Positions 26,524 to 34,861 of a DNA stretch of 64,000 bases are shown here, one piece after another. The notes below the pieces were generated by a model that was given only the letters and a program-made list of their open reading frames with translations, had not been told where the DNA came from and ran no database searches. A program made the position numbers and the translations under genes. Source of the stretch: DATBVX01 sp963705495. GTDB lineage: Bacteria > Pseudomonadota > Gammaproteobacteria > Steroidobacterales > Steroidobacteraceae. The stretch lies in the NCBI GenBank assembly GCA_963705495.1, contig CAVPJQ010000025.1, positions 159,952 through 223,951 on the forward strand, in the 5' to 3' direction. Every line of letters begins with the position of its first letter. The first letter of the stretch is position 1.

Positions 26524-27501
26524 ATGCGCGTCGCATTCTTTTTACACGGTGAGTCGCGGCTGGATGCGCTCAGGGAACTCGATCCGGAGCGTGATTTCGG
26601 TGAATTTCAGACCGGCGAACGGGCCTGGATCCTGCAAACCTACCTGCGCCTGCGCCGGGCCGGCTACGAGGTGGAGCTCACAGATCGTTGGCCACAGCGC
26701 GGATTGCTCGTTTTCAGCTCCAAGCAACGGCGCATTCTCAAGCGGCTCGGCGGACGGACCGACGAAGTGCGCTTGCTGGGAATTCGCGAAGACGTCGGTC
26801 CGGCCTTGATCGCTGATTGGGAAGTACTGCAGAACGGCCGCTATATCGATGGCCGCAAGCGGTTCTTTGTGCCGTTCTGGCCCCAACCTGGCCTGATTCC
26901 CCGCGATGCCTCGCGCGGTCACCTACTGCAGCGCGCGGCCTACAAGGGGTTCATCGGCAACCTGCACCAGGATTTTCGCAACGAGCGCTGGCCGCACTTT
27001 CTCGCCCAGCGGGGAATTGACTGGGCGTGCGACGCTCCGCGCTACGGCGGCTCGCAACGAGACCGAGCCGTGACCGCTTGGAACGACTATCGCGAGATTG
27101 ATCTCATCGTCGCGATTCGCCCCCCCGACCGCGCCTTGCATGTGCGCAAGCCCGCCGCCAAGCTCTACAACGCCTGGCTCGCGGGTGTGCCAGCGCTCCT
27201 GAGCCCGGAGTACGCTTTCCGCGAACTGCGCCGGAGCGAGCAGGACTACATCGAAATCTCGTCCTTGAGTGAGGCTATGCAGGCTGTCGACGTGCTGCTC
27301 GGGCATCCGGACCGCTATGCGGCCATGGTTGCCAACGCGCAGCGCCGCGCCGCGGATTTCACCAGTGAGGCGATATTGCGCCAGTGGGCGCAATTGCTGT
27401 TTCAGACCCTGCCGGCGCGCGAACAGGACACTCATGTTCAGCAGTGGAGAGGGCGGCCGCTGTGGCTCAAGGCGTGGGTGCGCCGCATTTTCAGATCCTG
27501 A
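26524..27501 (+). CDS. Glycosyltransferase-like protein (uncharacterised)
   Basis: A 325-residue protein beginning RVAFFLHGESRLD with a GT-B-like outline: an amino domain and a later region LYNAWLAGVPALLSPEYAFRE that resembles the donor-binding part of GT4-type enzymes (sugar site, then acidic patch). No family was recognised with confidence. It starts the rightward run of three glycan genes, 73 bases before the GT2 gene. A GAGG lies just before the ATG at 26524. Confidence 0.5.
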   Translation: MRVAFFLHGESRLDALRELDPERDFGEFQTGERAWILQTYLRLRRAGYEVELTDRWPQRGLLVFSSKQRRILKRLGGRTDEVRLLGIREDVGPALIADWEVLQNGRYIDGRKRFFVPFWPQPGLIPRDASRGHLLQRAAYKGFIGNLHQDFRNERWPHFLAQRGIDWACDAPRYGGSQRDRAVTAWNDYREIDLIVAIRPPDRALHVRKPAAKLYNAWLAGVPALLSPEYAFRELRRSEQDYIEISSLSEAMQAVDVLLGHPDRYAAMVANAQRRAADFTSEAILRQWAQLLFQTLPAREQDTHVQQWRGRPLWLKAWVRRIFRS

Positions 27502-27574
27502 TCTGAGACTGCTGCGTCCCTTAGTTCAGGTGCGGCCCTTTCCTTCGTTGTGACGGTTGTGTGAAACTTCCGGC

Positions 27575-28399
27575 ATGGCGTCGGCGGAGAAATTTCCCGT
27601 CACGCTGCTCGTGATCGCTCGCGACGAAGCTGCGGTGATCGGGCGCTGTCTCGACAGCGTGCCGTTTGCGGAGGAAAAGCTCGTCGTCGATTCCGGCAGC
27701 ACCGACGGCACACAGCAGATCGCCGCTGCGCACGGCGCTCGCGTCGTTCATCAGGATTGGCTCGGTTTCGGCCCGCAGCGCAATTTCGCGACCACGCAAA
27801 CCCATCATGAATGGATCCTGGCGCTCGACGCTGACGAAGCGTTATCGCCGGAGCTGGTGCAGGAAATGCGCGAAAAGCTGCCACGCCTGCTGCAATCCTC
27901 CGCAGCGGGAGCAATTCTCCGCCGCAGCACCTGGTACATGGGCGCACCGATGCACTGGTATCGGCCCATGGTCGGTGAGCGCCTCGGCCGCCTGTATCAC
28001 CGCGGCCGCGCCCGCTGGACCGATGCCCGCGTACACGAATCGTTGCGCTTTTCAGGGTCGACGGAATCCTTCCGCCATCCTTTCATTCATTTGCACAATC
28101 CGACCCTTGTTCACAGGTATTTGAAGAGCGTGCGCTACGCGGAGTTGAAGGCGCGCGACTGGCTCGATCGGGGCCGTCCGGTGCAGATGTGGCTGTGCCC
28201 GCTGGTGTTCATCGCTGCGTTCTTCAAGGACTACGTGTTGCGCCTTGCGTTCCTGGACGGCTGGCGCGGCTACATCGTTGCGCAGGTGGCGGCGTCCTAC
28301 GCGGTTTACAAACGCATGCGGTATTACGAAATGAAGCGCAATCCGGCCTCGGTAGAGCTGGCCGGGCTGCAGCTCAAGCGCTGTGGACTGGATCCGTAA
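27575..28399 (+). CDS. GT2 glycosyltransferase, WaaE/KdtX-like LPS core enzyme
   Basis: A 274-residue GT-A enzyme. The amino end has VIARDEAAVIGRCLDSV, then DSGSTDGT and the DADE metal-binding motif, as in the WaaE/KdtX group that adds glucose to core heptose. A hydrophobic carboxy-terminal stretch (LVFIAAFFKDYVLRLAF) suggests membrane contact. It lies between two other glycan genes with only 7 bases to the next one. Exact sugar and acceptor are unknown. Confidence 0.8.
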   Translation: MASAEKFPVTLLVIARDEAAVIGRCLDSVPFAEEKLVVDSGSTDGTQQIAAAHGARVVHQDWLGFGPQRNFATTQTHHEWILALDADEALSPELVQEMREKLPRLLQSSAAGAILRRSTWYMGAPMHWYRPMVGERLGRLYHRGRARWTDARVHESLRFSGSTESFRHPFIHLHNPTLVHRYLKSVRYAELKARDWLDRGRPVQMWLCPLVFIAAFFKDYVLRLAFLDGWRGYIVAQVAASYAVYKRMRYYEMKRNPASVELAGLQLKRCGLDP

Positions 28400-28406
28400 G
28401 CCGCAG

Positions 28407-29438
28407 ATGTCGAAGCGTTACCTCTTGTATGGCTCGGAGCGCTACGCGCTGGCGATCCTGCGGCCTTTGCAGGCTGCCATTCAAAGACGCGGCGATGAGT
28501 CCGCCTGGTTTTTCGACGGGCCCGGCGGCGCAGAACTGCATGACGATGAGCGCCTGTTGCGCACGACTGCGCAAGTGCGTGCGTTCGAGCCGATCGCCGT
28601 GCTGACATCGAGCAACGCCGTGCCGCACTTTTTCCCCGGCGTCAAGGTGGAAGTATTCCACGGCTTCGACGCCGGTAAACCGCGGCACATCTACATTCGT
28701 GGGTTCTTCGACCTGTACTGCACGACCGGGCCGCGCGACACACGGGCCTTCGAGGACATGGCACGCAGGCTCGGTCACTTTGCGGTTCACGAAACGGGCT
28801 GGCCGAAGTTCGACGCCTATATGCGCCAGCACGGCGGCGCCACGCCTGCTCCGGTTCGCGAGCGGCCCGTCATCCTGTATCACTCGACCTTCTCACCGTC
28901 GTGGAGCGCTGCGAACAAGCTCTACGATACGATCCGCGCGCTCTCCGGCAGCGGCCGCTGGCACTGGCTCGTCGCTCTGCATCCGAAGACGAGCCCGCAA
29001 ACCGTGGCTCGATATCGCGCGCTGGAAGGCCAGCACCTGCACTACACGACGGAGGACAACATCCTCGATCTCTTCCCGCGCGCCGACATGATGATCTCGG
29101 ATACCTCCTCGGCGCTGAACGAGTTTCTGCTGACCTACAAGCCGGTGGTTACCTTCATGAACCGCAGGCCGGGGCCGCAGCTCATCGACATCGATGCACC
29201 CGAGAAACTGCTGCCGGCGATCGAACGCGCGCTCGCGCGTCCGCCCGAGTTGATGCGCGAGATCCGTGCGTATGCCGACGCCATCCATCCATACCGCGAC
29301 GGTCGTTCGAGCGAGCGCGTACTCGATGCGGTCGATGCCTTCATCGCTGCGGGTGCGCGCAACCCGCAGCGCAAGCCGCTGAATCCCTGGCGCAAACTCA
29401 AGATCAGAAAGCGCATCGGCTACTGGGGCAGGGTCTAG
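28407..29438 (+). CDS. CDP-glycerol glycerophosphotransferase (TagB/TagF-like) family protein
   Basis: A 343-residue protein with the TagB/F fold features EVFHGFDAGKP, the H-P-K-T segment and the donor-site ISDTSSALNEFLL. Enzymes of this family transfer glycerol- or ribitol-phosphate from CDP donors in Gram-positive teichoic acids; Gram-negative members decorate capsule or LPS. No CDP-glycerol synthase is in the window. It closes the three-gene rightward set. Confidence 0.75.
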   Translation: MSKRYLLYGSERYALAILRPLQAAIQRRGDESAWFFDGPGGAELHDDERLLRTTAQVRAFEPIAVLTSSNAVPHFFPGVKVEVFHGFDAGKPRHIYIRGFFDLYCTTGPRDTRAFEDMARRLGHFAVHETGWPKFDAYMRQHGGATPAPVRERPVILYHSTFSPSWSAANKLYDTIRALSGSGRWHWLVALHPKTSPQTVARYRALEGQHLHYTTEDNILDLFPRADMMISDTSSALNEFLLTYKPVVTFMNRRPGPQLIDIDAPEKLLPAIERALARPPELMREIRAYADAIHPYRDGRSSERVLDAVDAFIAAGARNPQRKPLNPWRKLKIRKRIGYWGRV

Positions 29439-29443
29439 GAAAG

Positions 29444-29836
29444 CTAGGCCCGCTGGCCACTGCGATCCATGCGGTTGCCCCACCGCGCCGCCTGATTCGT
29501 GGGTTCTATCAGTCCCAGCTTTTCCAGCCGTGCCTGGATGCCCGCGACCGTGCGCTGATGCTCGATTGCCAGCTCGCCCAGTTTCCTGCCCGCGTTGAAG
29601 CCCTCGACCAGAAGCGTGTCTTCTTCGCTCGACCAGGGCTTGCCCACATTTGCCGGGAGCGCTTTCTGACGCTCCAGACGCAGTCGGCGTTCGTCGAGCG
29701 CGCGCACCGCCAGGCACAGGGCACGCACGACCTCGGGATGCTGGCACGGATTGTCCGGGTCGAATGCCTCGCCAGTGAGCGGATCTACACCCGTCGCAAG
29801 CGTCTCGATGAGCTTCGTCGCAGTCGCTTCGTCCAT
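29444..29836 (-). CDS. Conserved hypothetical protein with SANT/Myb-like helical region
   Basis: A 130-residue soluble protein not assigned to a known function. The second half, KPWSSEEDTLLVEGFNAG followed by a charged helix and QARLEKLG, resembles the helix-turn-helix-like repeat that limits bacterial proteins reading P-W-x-x-E-E-D. The first half has a G-x-x-P-x-T-G-E motif. AGGGAGTCATC precedes the ATG. Nucleic-acid binding is a guess only. Confidence 0.6.
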   Translation of the reverse strand: MDEATATKLIETLATGVDPLTGEAFDPDNPCQHPEVVRALCLAVRALDERRLRLERQKALPANVGKPWSSEEDTLLVEGFNAGRKLGELAIEHQRTVAGIQARLEKLGLIEPTNQAARWGNRMDRSGQRA

Positions 29837-29954
29837 GATGACTCCCTGCTATCCATGTACGGCCCGTCCGTGTACAGCTATCGAAGCAGCTGCGAGGCCG
29901 GCGTGTCAGTTCGCATTCAGACCGTGTTCACGTCGATTCGATTCCGACCGGCGG

Positions 29955-30557
29955 TCAATCGCCAGGGGACTTGATCAGCGCACTCAACAGTCGCAGGCGC
30001 TGCAAAGGATCCTCGAGCTCGAGGCAGAACTGTCGCGACGGCAAGGTGAGTGGGAGCAGCTCCGCCAGGCGGCAGCTCACCCAGCTCACATCATCGGGTC
30101 TGCGCTCCAGGTGTGCGTACAGGTCAGAAGCTTCATTCAGCAGCGTCTCTACAACCGCGGGAAGGTGCTGGAATTCAGGGGGAAGTGGCTGCGCTGACTC
30201 GATCTCGAGCCATTGCACCTGCCCGACATGCAGGCCGTCGCGCCGGCACTGATGCGTCTGCACCCTGAAACGCCGCTCGCCCAAGGTCGTCAGCCCGAGC
30301 AGGCCATCGGCGAGCGCGTGAAAGTCCACGATGCGTGCCAGCGTGCCGATCGCCTCGAATTGCGCGGGGCCAGTCTCGCTTCCGGCACGGATCAGGACCA
30401 CACCGAAGCCGCGCTGCTCGCGCAGGCACTCGCGCACCATGTCGAGGTAGCGCGGCTCGAAAATTCTGAGTGGCAGCGGGCCACCAGGGAACAGCACCGT
30501 GTTGAGCGGGAAGAGCGCGAGTTCTTCGGTGGAATTGCCAGTTGTATCGGTATGCAC
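29955..30557 (-). CDS. Lon protease N-terminal (substrate-binding) domain protein
   Basis: A 200-residue stand-alone LON substrate-binding domain, recognised by LFPLNTVLFPGGPLPLRIFEPRY near the start and the later GERRFRV segment. It has no ATPase or protease part. Such proteins are common in proteobacteria; their role is unknown. GTG start with GGGTGAG upstream. It sits 19 bases after ubiX on the same strand. Confidence 0.85.
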   Translation of the reverse strand: MHTDTTGNSTEELALFPLNTVLFPGGPLPLRIFEPRYLDMVRECLREQRGFGVVLIRAGSETGPAQFEAIGTLARIVDFHALADGLLGLTTLGERRFRVQTHQCRRDGLHVGQVQWLEIESAQPLPPEFQHLPAVVETLLNEASDLYAHLERRPDDVSWVSCRLAELLPLTLPSRQFCLELEDPLQRLRLLSALIKSPGD

Positions 30558-30576
30558 GGGCGTCTCACCCCGCGTT

Positions 30577-31206
30577 CTACTCTTGCGCCGGCTCCTCGCC
30601 CCAACGCTTCATCAGCGAATGCTCGACGCCGAGATGATCGAGGACGCGCGCGACCACGAAATCCACGACCTCAGCCACCGTTTGCGGACGATTGTAGAAG
30701 CCGGGATTCGCCGGCAACACGATTCCACCAGCCCGCGCCAGGCGCAGGAGATTCTCGAGGTGAACGATCGAAAGAGGCGTCTCGCGGGGCACCACGATGA
30801 GGGGGCGTCGCTCCTTCAGCATCACATCCGCAGCTCGTTCGATCAGATTGCGACTCGTCCCCTGCGCGATGCCGGCAACGGTGGCCATGCTGCAGGGGCA
30901 AACGACCATCGCCTGCGGTGCATTGGAGCCACTCGCGAGTGGCGCGGTCCACTCCTCCGGGCCGAAGACGCGCAACTGGCCGGTCGCTGCGCCATGAGTC
31001 TCGCTGAGGTAGCGCTCGATCTCGCTCATCCGGCCCGGCAGTTTCTGCGCGGTTTCCATGCCGATGACCATCTGTGCGGGCTTTGACAGAGTGAGCCAGA
31101 CGCTGCGCCGCGCATCCAACAGACATTGCAACAAGCGCAGGCCATATTGCGCGCCGGATGCGCCCGTCATGGCGAGGGCGATCGGCCCTGCTTGCCGCTC
31201 GTTCAA
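30577..31206 (-). CDS. ubiX: Flavin prenyltransferase UbiX
   Basis: UbiX joins dimethylallyl phosphate to FMN to make the prenyl-FMN cofactor of UbiD decarboxylases in ubiquinone synthesis. The 209-residue protein has the flavin loop TGASGAQYG, the conserved CPCSMAT and the VPRETPLS motif. The start is a TTG at 31204-31206 that overlaps the mpl TGA, with GGAGGGCAA before it; the next ATG would cut into the flavin loop. ubiD is not in the window. Confidence 0.92.
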   Translation of the reverse strand: MNERQAGPIALAMTGASGAQYGLRLLQCLLDARRSVWLTLSKPAQMVIGMETAQKLPGRMSEIERYLSETHGAATGQLRVFGPEEWTAPLASGSNAPQAMVVCPCSMATVAGIAQGTSRNLIERAADVMLKERRPLIVVPRETPLSIVHLENLLRLARAGGIVLPANPGFYNRPQTVAEVVDFVVARVLDHLGVEHSLMKRWGEEPAQE

Positions 31207-32600
31207 TTGCCCTCCGCGCCTGCTGTGCGAAGCCCGCTACGCAGGGCTGCGAGCAGCCGCTCGTGCAAGCCCCCGAATCCGCCGTTGCTCATGATGAGCA
31301 CCTGGTCACCGGACCTGAGGCGTGTCGGCAGAGTTTCAAGGAGCTGATCGATGCTCCGGGCGAGGTGGGCACGCGCGCCAAGTCCGGCAACCGCAGCGCC
31401 TGCATCCCAGCCGAGATCGGCCGGCGCGTAGAGCCACACCTCGTCAGCAGCGGCGAGAGAGGGTCCGAGAGTGTCTCGATGCACGCCCATCCGCATCGTG
31501 TTGGAGCGCGGTTCGAGCACTGCAATGATCCGCGCGCTGCCCACGCGCCGGCGCAAACCATCAATGGTCGCCGTGATCGCGGTGGGATGATGCGCAAAGT
31601 CGTCGAGCACCGTGATGCCGTTGACCTCGCCGCGCACTTCCAGGCGCCGGCGCACGCCAGCAAAGCGACCGAGCGAGGCAATAGCCTGCCTCGGCGCAAC
31701 GCCGGCGTGGCGCGCAGCGGCGATCGCGCCCAGTGCGTTCTCCAGGTTGTGCGCGCCAATCAGCGACCACTGCACGAAGCCGTGCGATCTGCCGTCCTCG
31801 AGCACCTCGAAACGCGAGTAGTCTCCATCTGGTGCGACGCGTGCCATCCAGCGTGCATCGGGCGCCGCGGTGCGCGCAAATGCCTCACGCGCGGTCCAGC
31901 AACCCATCTCGAGCATTTCACGCACGTTGTGATCGGCTGCGTTCCACAAGATGAGGCCCGCGCCGGGCACGATTCGCACCAGCTGGTGAAACTGCCGCTG
32001 GATTGCGGCGACGTCGGGAAAAATATCCGCGTGATCGTATTCGATGTTGTTGATGAGGAGCGTGCGCGGACGCAAGTGCACGAACTTCGAGCGCTTGTCG
32101 AAGAAGGCCGTGTCGTACTCGTCGGCCTCGATCACGAAGCAGCGGCCCTCGCCAAGACGCGCCGTGGCATCGAAGTTCGCCGCGACACCACCGATGAGAA
32201 ATCCCGGTGCGAGACCCGCATCCTCCAGAATCCAGGCGAGCAGGCTCGAAGTCGTGGTCTTGCCGTGGGTCCCGGTCACGGCGAGCACCCAGCGCTCGCG
32301 CAGGACGTGTTCAGCGAGCCACTGGGGACCCGAGGTGAACGGCAGGCCGCGATTCAGCAGCTCCTCGATCACCGGCATGCCGCGCGTCATCACATTGCCG
32401 ACCAGGACGATGTCAGGCGCCGGTTCCAGTTGCCCCGGATCGTAGCCCTCGATCAGCTCGATGCCGAGCGAGCGCAGTTGTGTGCTCATGGGCGGATAGA
32501 CGTTGCGATCCGAGCCCGTGACGCGGTGCCCGCGAGCTCGCGCCAGCGCCGCGATGCCTCCCATGAAGGTGCCGCATATACCGAGGATGTGTACGTGCAT
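31203..32600 (-). CDS. mpl: UDP-N-acetylmuramate:L-Ala-gamma-D-Glu-meso-diaminopimelate ligase
   Basis: Mpl reattaches recovered murein tripeptide to UDP-MurNAc in peptidoglycan recycling. The 465-residue Mur-ligase has GICGTFMGGIA at the start, the ATP loop GTHGKTTTS, and the NNIEYDHAD and DDFAHHPTA motifs of this branch. It starts at ATG 32600, divergent from rnd, and overlaps ubiX at its stop. Mpl-ubiX adjacency is common in gammaproteobacteria. Confidence 0.94.
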   Translation of the reverse strand: MHVHILGICGTFMGGIAALARARGHRVTGSDRNVYPPMSTQLRSLGIELIEGYDPGQLEPAPDIVLVGNVMTRGMPVIEELLNRGLPFTSGPQWLAEHVLRERWVLAVTGTHGKTTTSSLLAWILEDAGLAPGFLIGGVAANFDATARLGEGRCFVIEADEYDTAFFDKRSKFVHLRPRTLLINNIEYDHADIFPDVAAIQRQFHQLVRIVPGAGLILWNAADHNVREMLEMGCWTAREAFARTAAPDARWMARVAPDGDYSRFEVLEDGRSHGFVQWSLIGAHNLENALGAIAAARHAGVAPRQAIASLGRFAGVRRRLEVRGEVNGITVLDDFAHHPTAITATIDGLRRRVGSARIIAVLEPRSNTMRMGVHRDTLGPSLAAADEVWLYAPADLGWDAGAAVAGLGARAHLARSIDQLLETLPTRLRSGDQVLIMSNGGFGGLHERLLAALRSGLRTAGAEGN

Positions 32601-32701
32601 CGCGCTGCGCTTCCAACGGATGGCTGGGCTACTGATAATGCGCGCTCAGCCGCTGCGAACTGAATTCGCGGCGCGATTGTACACGGGTAGACGCCGACTC
32701 C

Positions 32702-33793
32702 ATGTCCGCAGCGCTTTTCATCAATGATTCTGCCGCTCTCGAGGCGCTGGCACCGCAATTGCGGGCCGCGCCGCTGTATGCCTTTGATACCGAATTCATG
32801 CGCGAGCGCACCTACTACCCGCAGCTCTGCCTGGTGCAGCTCGCAACCGCTGAACTCATCGTCTGCGTCGATCCGCTGGCGATTTCCGATCTCGCGTTTC
32901 TTGATTCGCTGCTGGGCCAGACCTCTGCCGTCAAGGTCGGCCATGCGGTGCGCCAGGACCTGGAGGCGTTGCTGACCAGGGTTGCAAGTCCACCCACGCA
33001 CCTGTTCGACACTCAGGTCGCCGCTGCGCTGATTGGCCTGCCGCCCCAGGTGGGGTATGCCGAGCTGGTGCAGCGCTTTCTCGGCGTCACACTCGATAAG
33101 ACCCATTCACGCACCGACTGGGCGGCGCGCCCACTCACCCCCGCGCAGCTCTCGTACGCAGCCGAGGACGTACGCTACCTGCTGCCGCTGCGAGATACGC
33201 TGAGCGCGGAGCTCGAGCGCCTGCACCGGCTCGACTGGTTCCACAGCGAGATGAGCCGGCAGCTCGCGATCGGTATCCGACGCATCGAGCCGGACGAAGC
33301 CTGGCAGCGGCTTAAAGGAATCGATGCGCTCGATGCGCGTCGGCTCGCGACTGCCAAGGGCCTCGCGCGCTGGCGCGAGGAGCGTGCGATCAGGCGCAAT
33401 CGCCCGCGTGGCTGGATTCTTTCCGACGACGCCCTGCATGAGATGGTGCGCGCACTACCGGAGGATCGCGTAGCGCTCGAACGCCTGGGGGCAGTGCCGC
33501 GCGGACTGGTGGAGAAGAGCGCCGATGAGCTCACCTCAGTCGTGCGATCGACCGCGCAGCTCAACGCCACGCCGCGATCAATGTCCCGCGGGCGACCCGA
33601 CCCGGAACAGCAGCGACGGCTCAAGCACCTGGCCGCGACCGTGCGCGGCGTTGCTGAGCAACTCAAGCTCAGCCCGGAATTGCTTGCGACGCGACGCGAC
33701 CTGCAGCAGCTGTTAGCGGGCAATGCCGACATCGAGCCGCTGCGCGGCTGGCGTCGCGAAGTGATCGGTGATGCGCTCCTGAAAGCGCTTTAG
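32702..33793 (+). CDS. rnd: Ribonuclease D
   Basis: RNase D trims the 3' ends of tRNA and other small RNAs. The 363-residue protein has the DEDD exonuclease motifs: FDTEFMRE (first acidic pair), then VGHAVRQDLE and the Y-A-A-E-D-V-R-Y-L-L motif, with an HRDC domain from about 205 to 285. It is divergent from mpl and convergent with adk. Confidence 0.94.
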   Translation: MSAALFINDSAALEALAPQLRAAPLYAFDTEFMRERTYYPQLCLVQLATAELIVCVDPLAISDLAFLDSLLGQTSAVKVGHAVRQDLEALLTRVASPPTHLFDTQVAAALIGLPPQVGYAELVQRFLGVTLDKTHSRTDWAARPLTPAQLSYAAEDVRYLLPLRDTLSAELERLHRLDWFHSEMSRQLAIGIRRIEPDEAWQRLKGIDALDARRLATAKGLARWREERAIRRNRPRGWILSDDALHEMVRALPEDRVALERLGAVPRGLVEKSADELTSVVRSTAQLNATPRSMSRGRPDPEQQRRLKHLAATVRGVAEQLKLSPELLATRRDLQQLLAGNADIEPLRGWRREVIGDALLKAL

Positions 33794-33810
33794 GGCAGCT
33801 GCAGGGCCAG

Positions 33811-34677
33811 TCAGCGCCGCGCACGACTGCGTCGTCTGGATGTGCCGCCGCGCTTCGGTGCGCGGGTGCTCTTGCGAGGCGAGCGACTCGCGGCGACGCG
33901 CGTACGGGAACCCGGCTTTTTTCTTGGGCTCTTCGCCCTGCGGGGCGCCGCGCTCTTGCGCCGCGCGACGCTGGCACGCCGCGGTGCAACGCGTCGCACT
34001 GCGCGCTTCACTGTGACTCGCGCCGGTATGTCGCTCAGCGCCTGTTCCAGGCGCTTGAATACTTCGTCGATCTCACCCTCGGCATTGACCGTGCGCAGCA
34101 ATTCGCAGGCGCGATAGTGTTCGACGAGAGGACGCGTTTGCGCTGTGTAGACATCGAGGCGATTGCGAATGGTCTCTTCGTTGTCGTCGGGCCGCTGCAC
34201 GAGTTCGTGCTGGTGGCCTCCGTCTGCGCACGGCGTGCCCGCATCCGGCGGGGATGTATAGATATTGAACAGTCGCCCGCAACGTGGACAGCTGCGTCGT
34301 CCCGTCAAGCGACGCATCAGCACTGCGGAGTCGATGTCCATCAGCACAACTGCTTCGATCGGCTGGCCGATTTGCGCCAGCATCCCGCTCAAGGCCCGAG
34401 CCTGGGCCAGGTTGCGCGGGAAACCGTCGAGGATGAAGCCGTGCCGCGCATCCGCCTTGCTGAGGCGCTCCCGAATCAACGCCAGCACGAGGTCGTCGGA
34501 CACAAGCTCGCCCGCATCCATCGCCGCCTTGGCGCGCACGCCGAGTGCTGTGGCGCGAGCCACGGCGTCGCGCAACAGATCGCCCGATGAAACCTGGGGC
34601 ACGCGGTATTTCTTGGCGAGCCGCTGCGACTGCGTACCCTTGCCGGAGCCCGGCGCACCGAGCAGGATGATTCTCAT
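33811..34677 (-). CDS. adk: Adenylate kinase with long basic C-terminal tail
   Basis: Adk interconverts ATP, ADP and AMP. The core (about 1-218) has GAPGSGKGT (7-15), the AMP site DGFPRN and a long LID with CPRC (Cys130, Cys133) and Cys150, the zinc-finger-like pattern of metal-binding Adks. The unusual part is residues 219-288: 30 of 70 are Arg or Lys, none acidic, the rest mostly Ala, Ser, Pro and Gly, like histone H1 tails. The core is normal length, so the tail is an addition. It is convergent with rnd and divergent from pfp. Confidence 0.93.
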   Translation of the reverse strand: MRIILLGAPGSGKGTQSQRLAKKYRVPQVSSGDLLRDAVARATALGVRAKAAMDAGELVSDDLVLALIRERLSKADARHGFILDGFPRNLAQARALSGMLAQIGQPIEAVVLMDIDSAVLMRRLTGRRSCPRCGRLFNIYTSPPDAGTPCADGGHQHELVQRPDDNEETIRNRLDVYTAQTRPLVEHYRACELLRTVNAEGEIDEVFKRLEQALSDIPARVTVKRAVRRVAPRRASVARRKSAAPRRAKSPRKKPGSRTRVAASRSPRKSTRAPKRGGTSRRRSRARR

Positions 34678-34734
34678 GCTGAACCGCTCTCCCTTGTTTC
34701 CTTACGGGCCGGCGCGCAACGGCGCCCACGCGAA

Positions 34735-34754
34735 AGTCGGGTACCGTACCGACT
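34735..34754. promoter_or_regulatory. Inverted repeat between adk and pfp, possible operator
   Basis: AGTCGG and CCGACT form 6-base arms around GTACCGTA, a 20-base near-palindrome in the divergent gap, about 58 bases before adk and 107 bases before pfp. The site suits a dimeric repressor or activator acting on either gene. No family match was recognised. Confidence 0.3.
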
Positions 34755-34861
34755 GAGTCCGGACGCGTCAAACGCCAGGGCAGTTCCAGGCGGATGCTGG
34801 GGCCGGCGCGGATCGGTTATTCTTTCGGCCCTTTTTCTCACAAACCTTTCACGAGCCAGCC

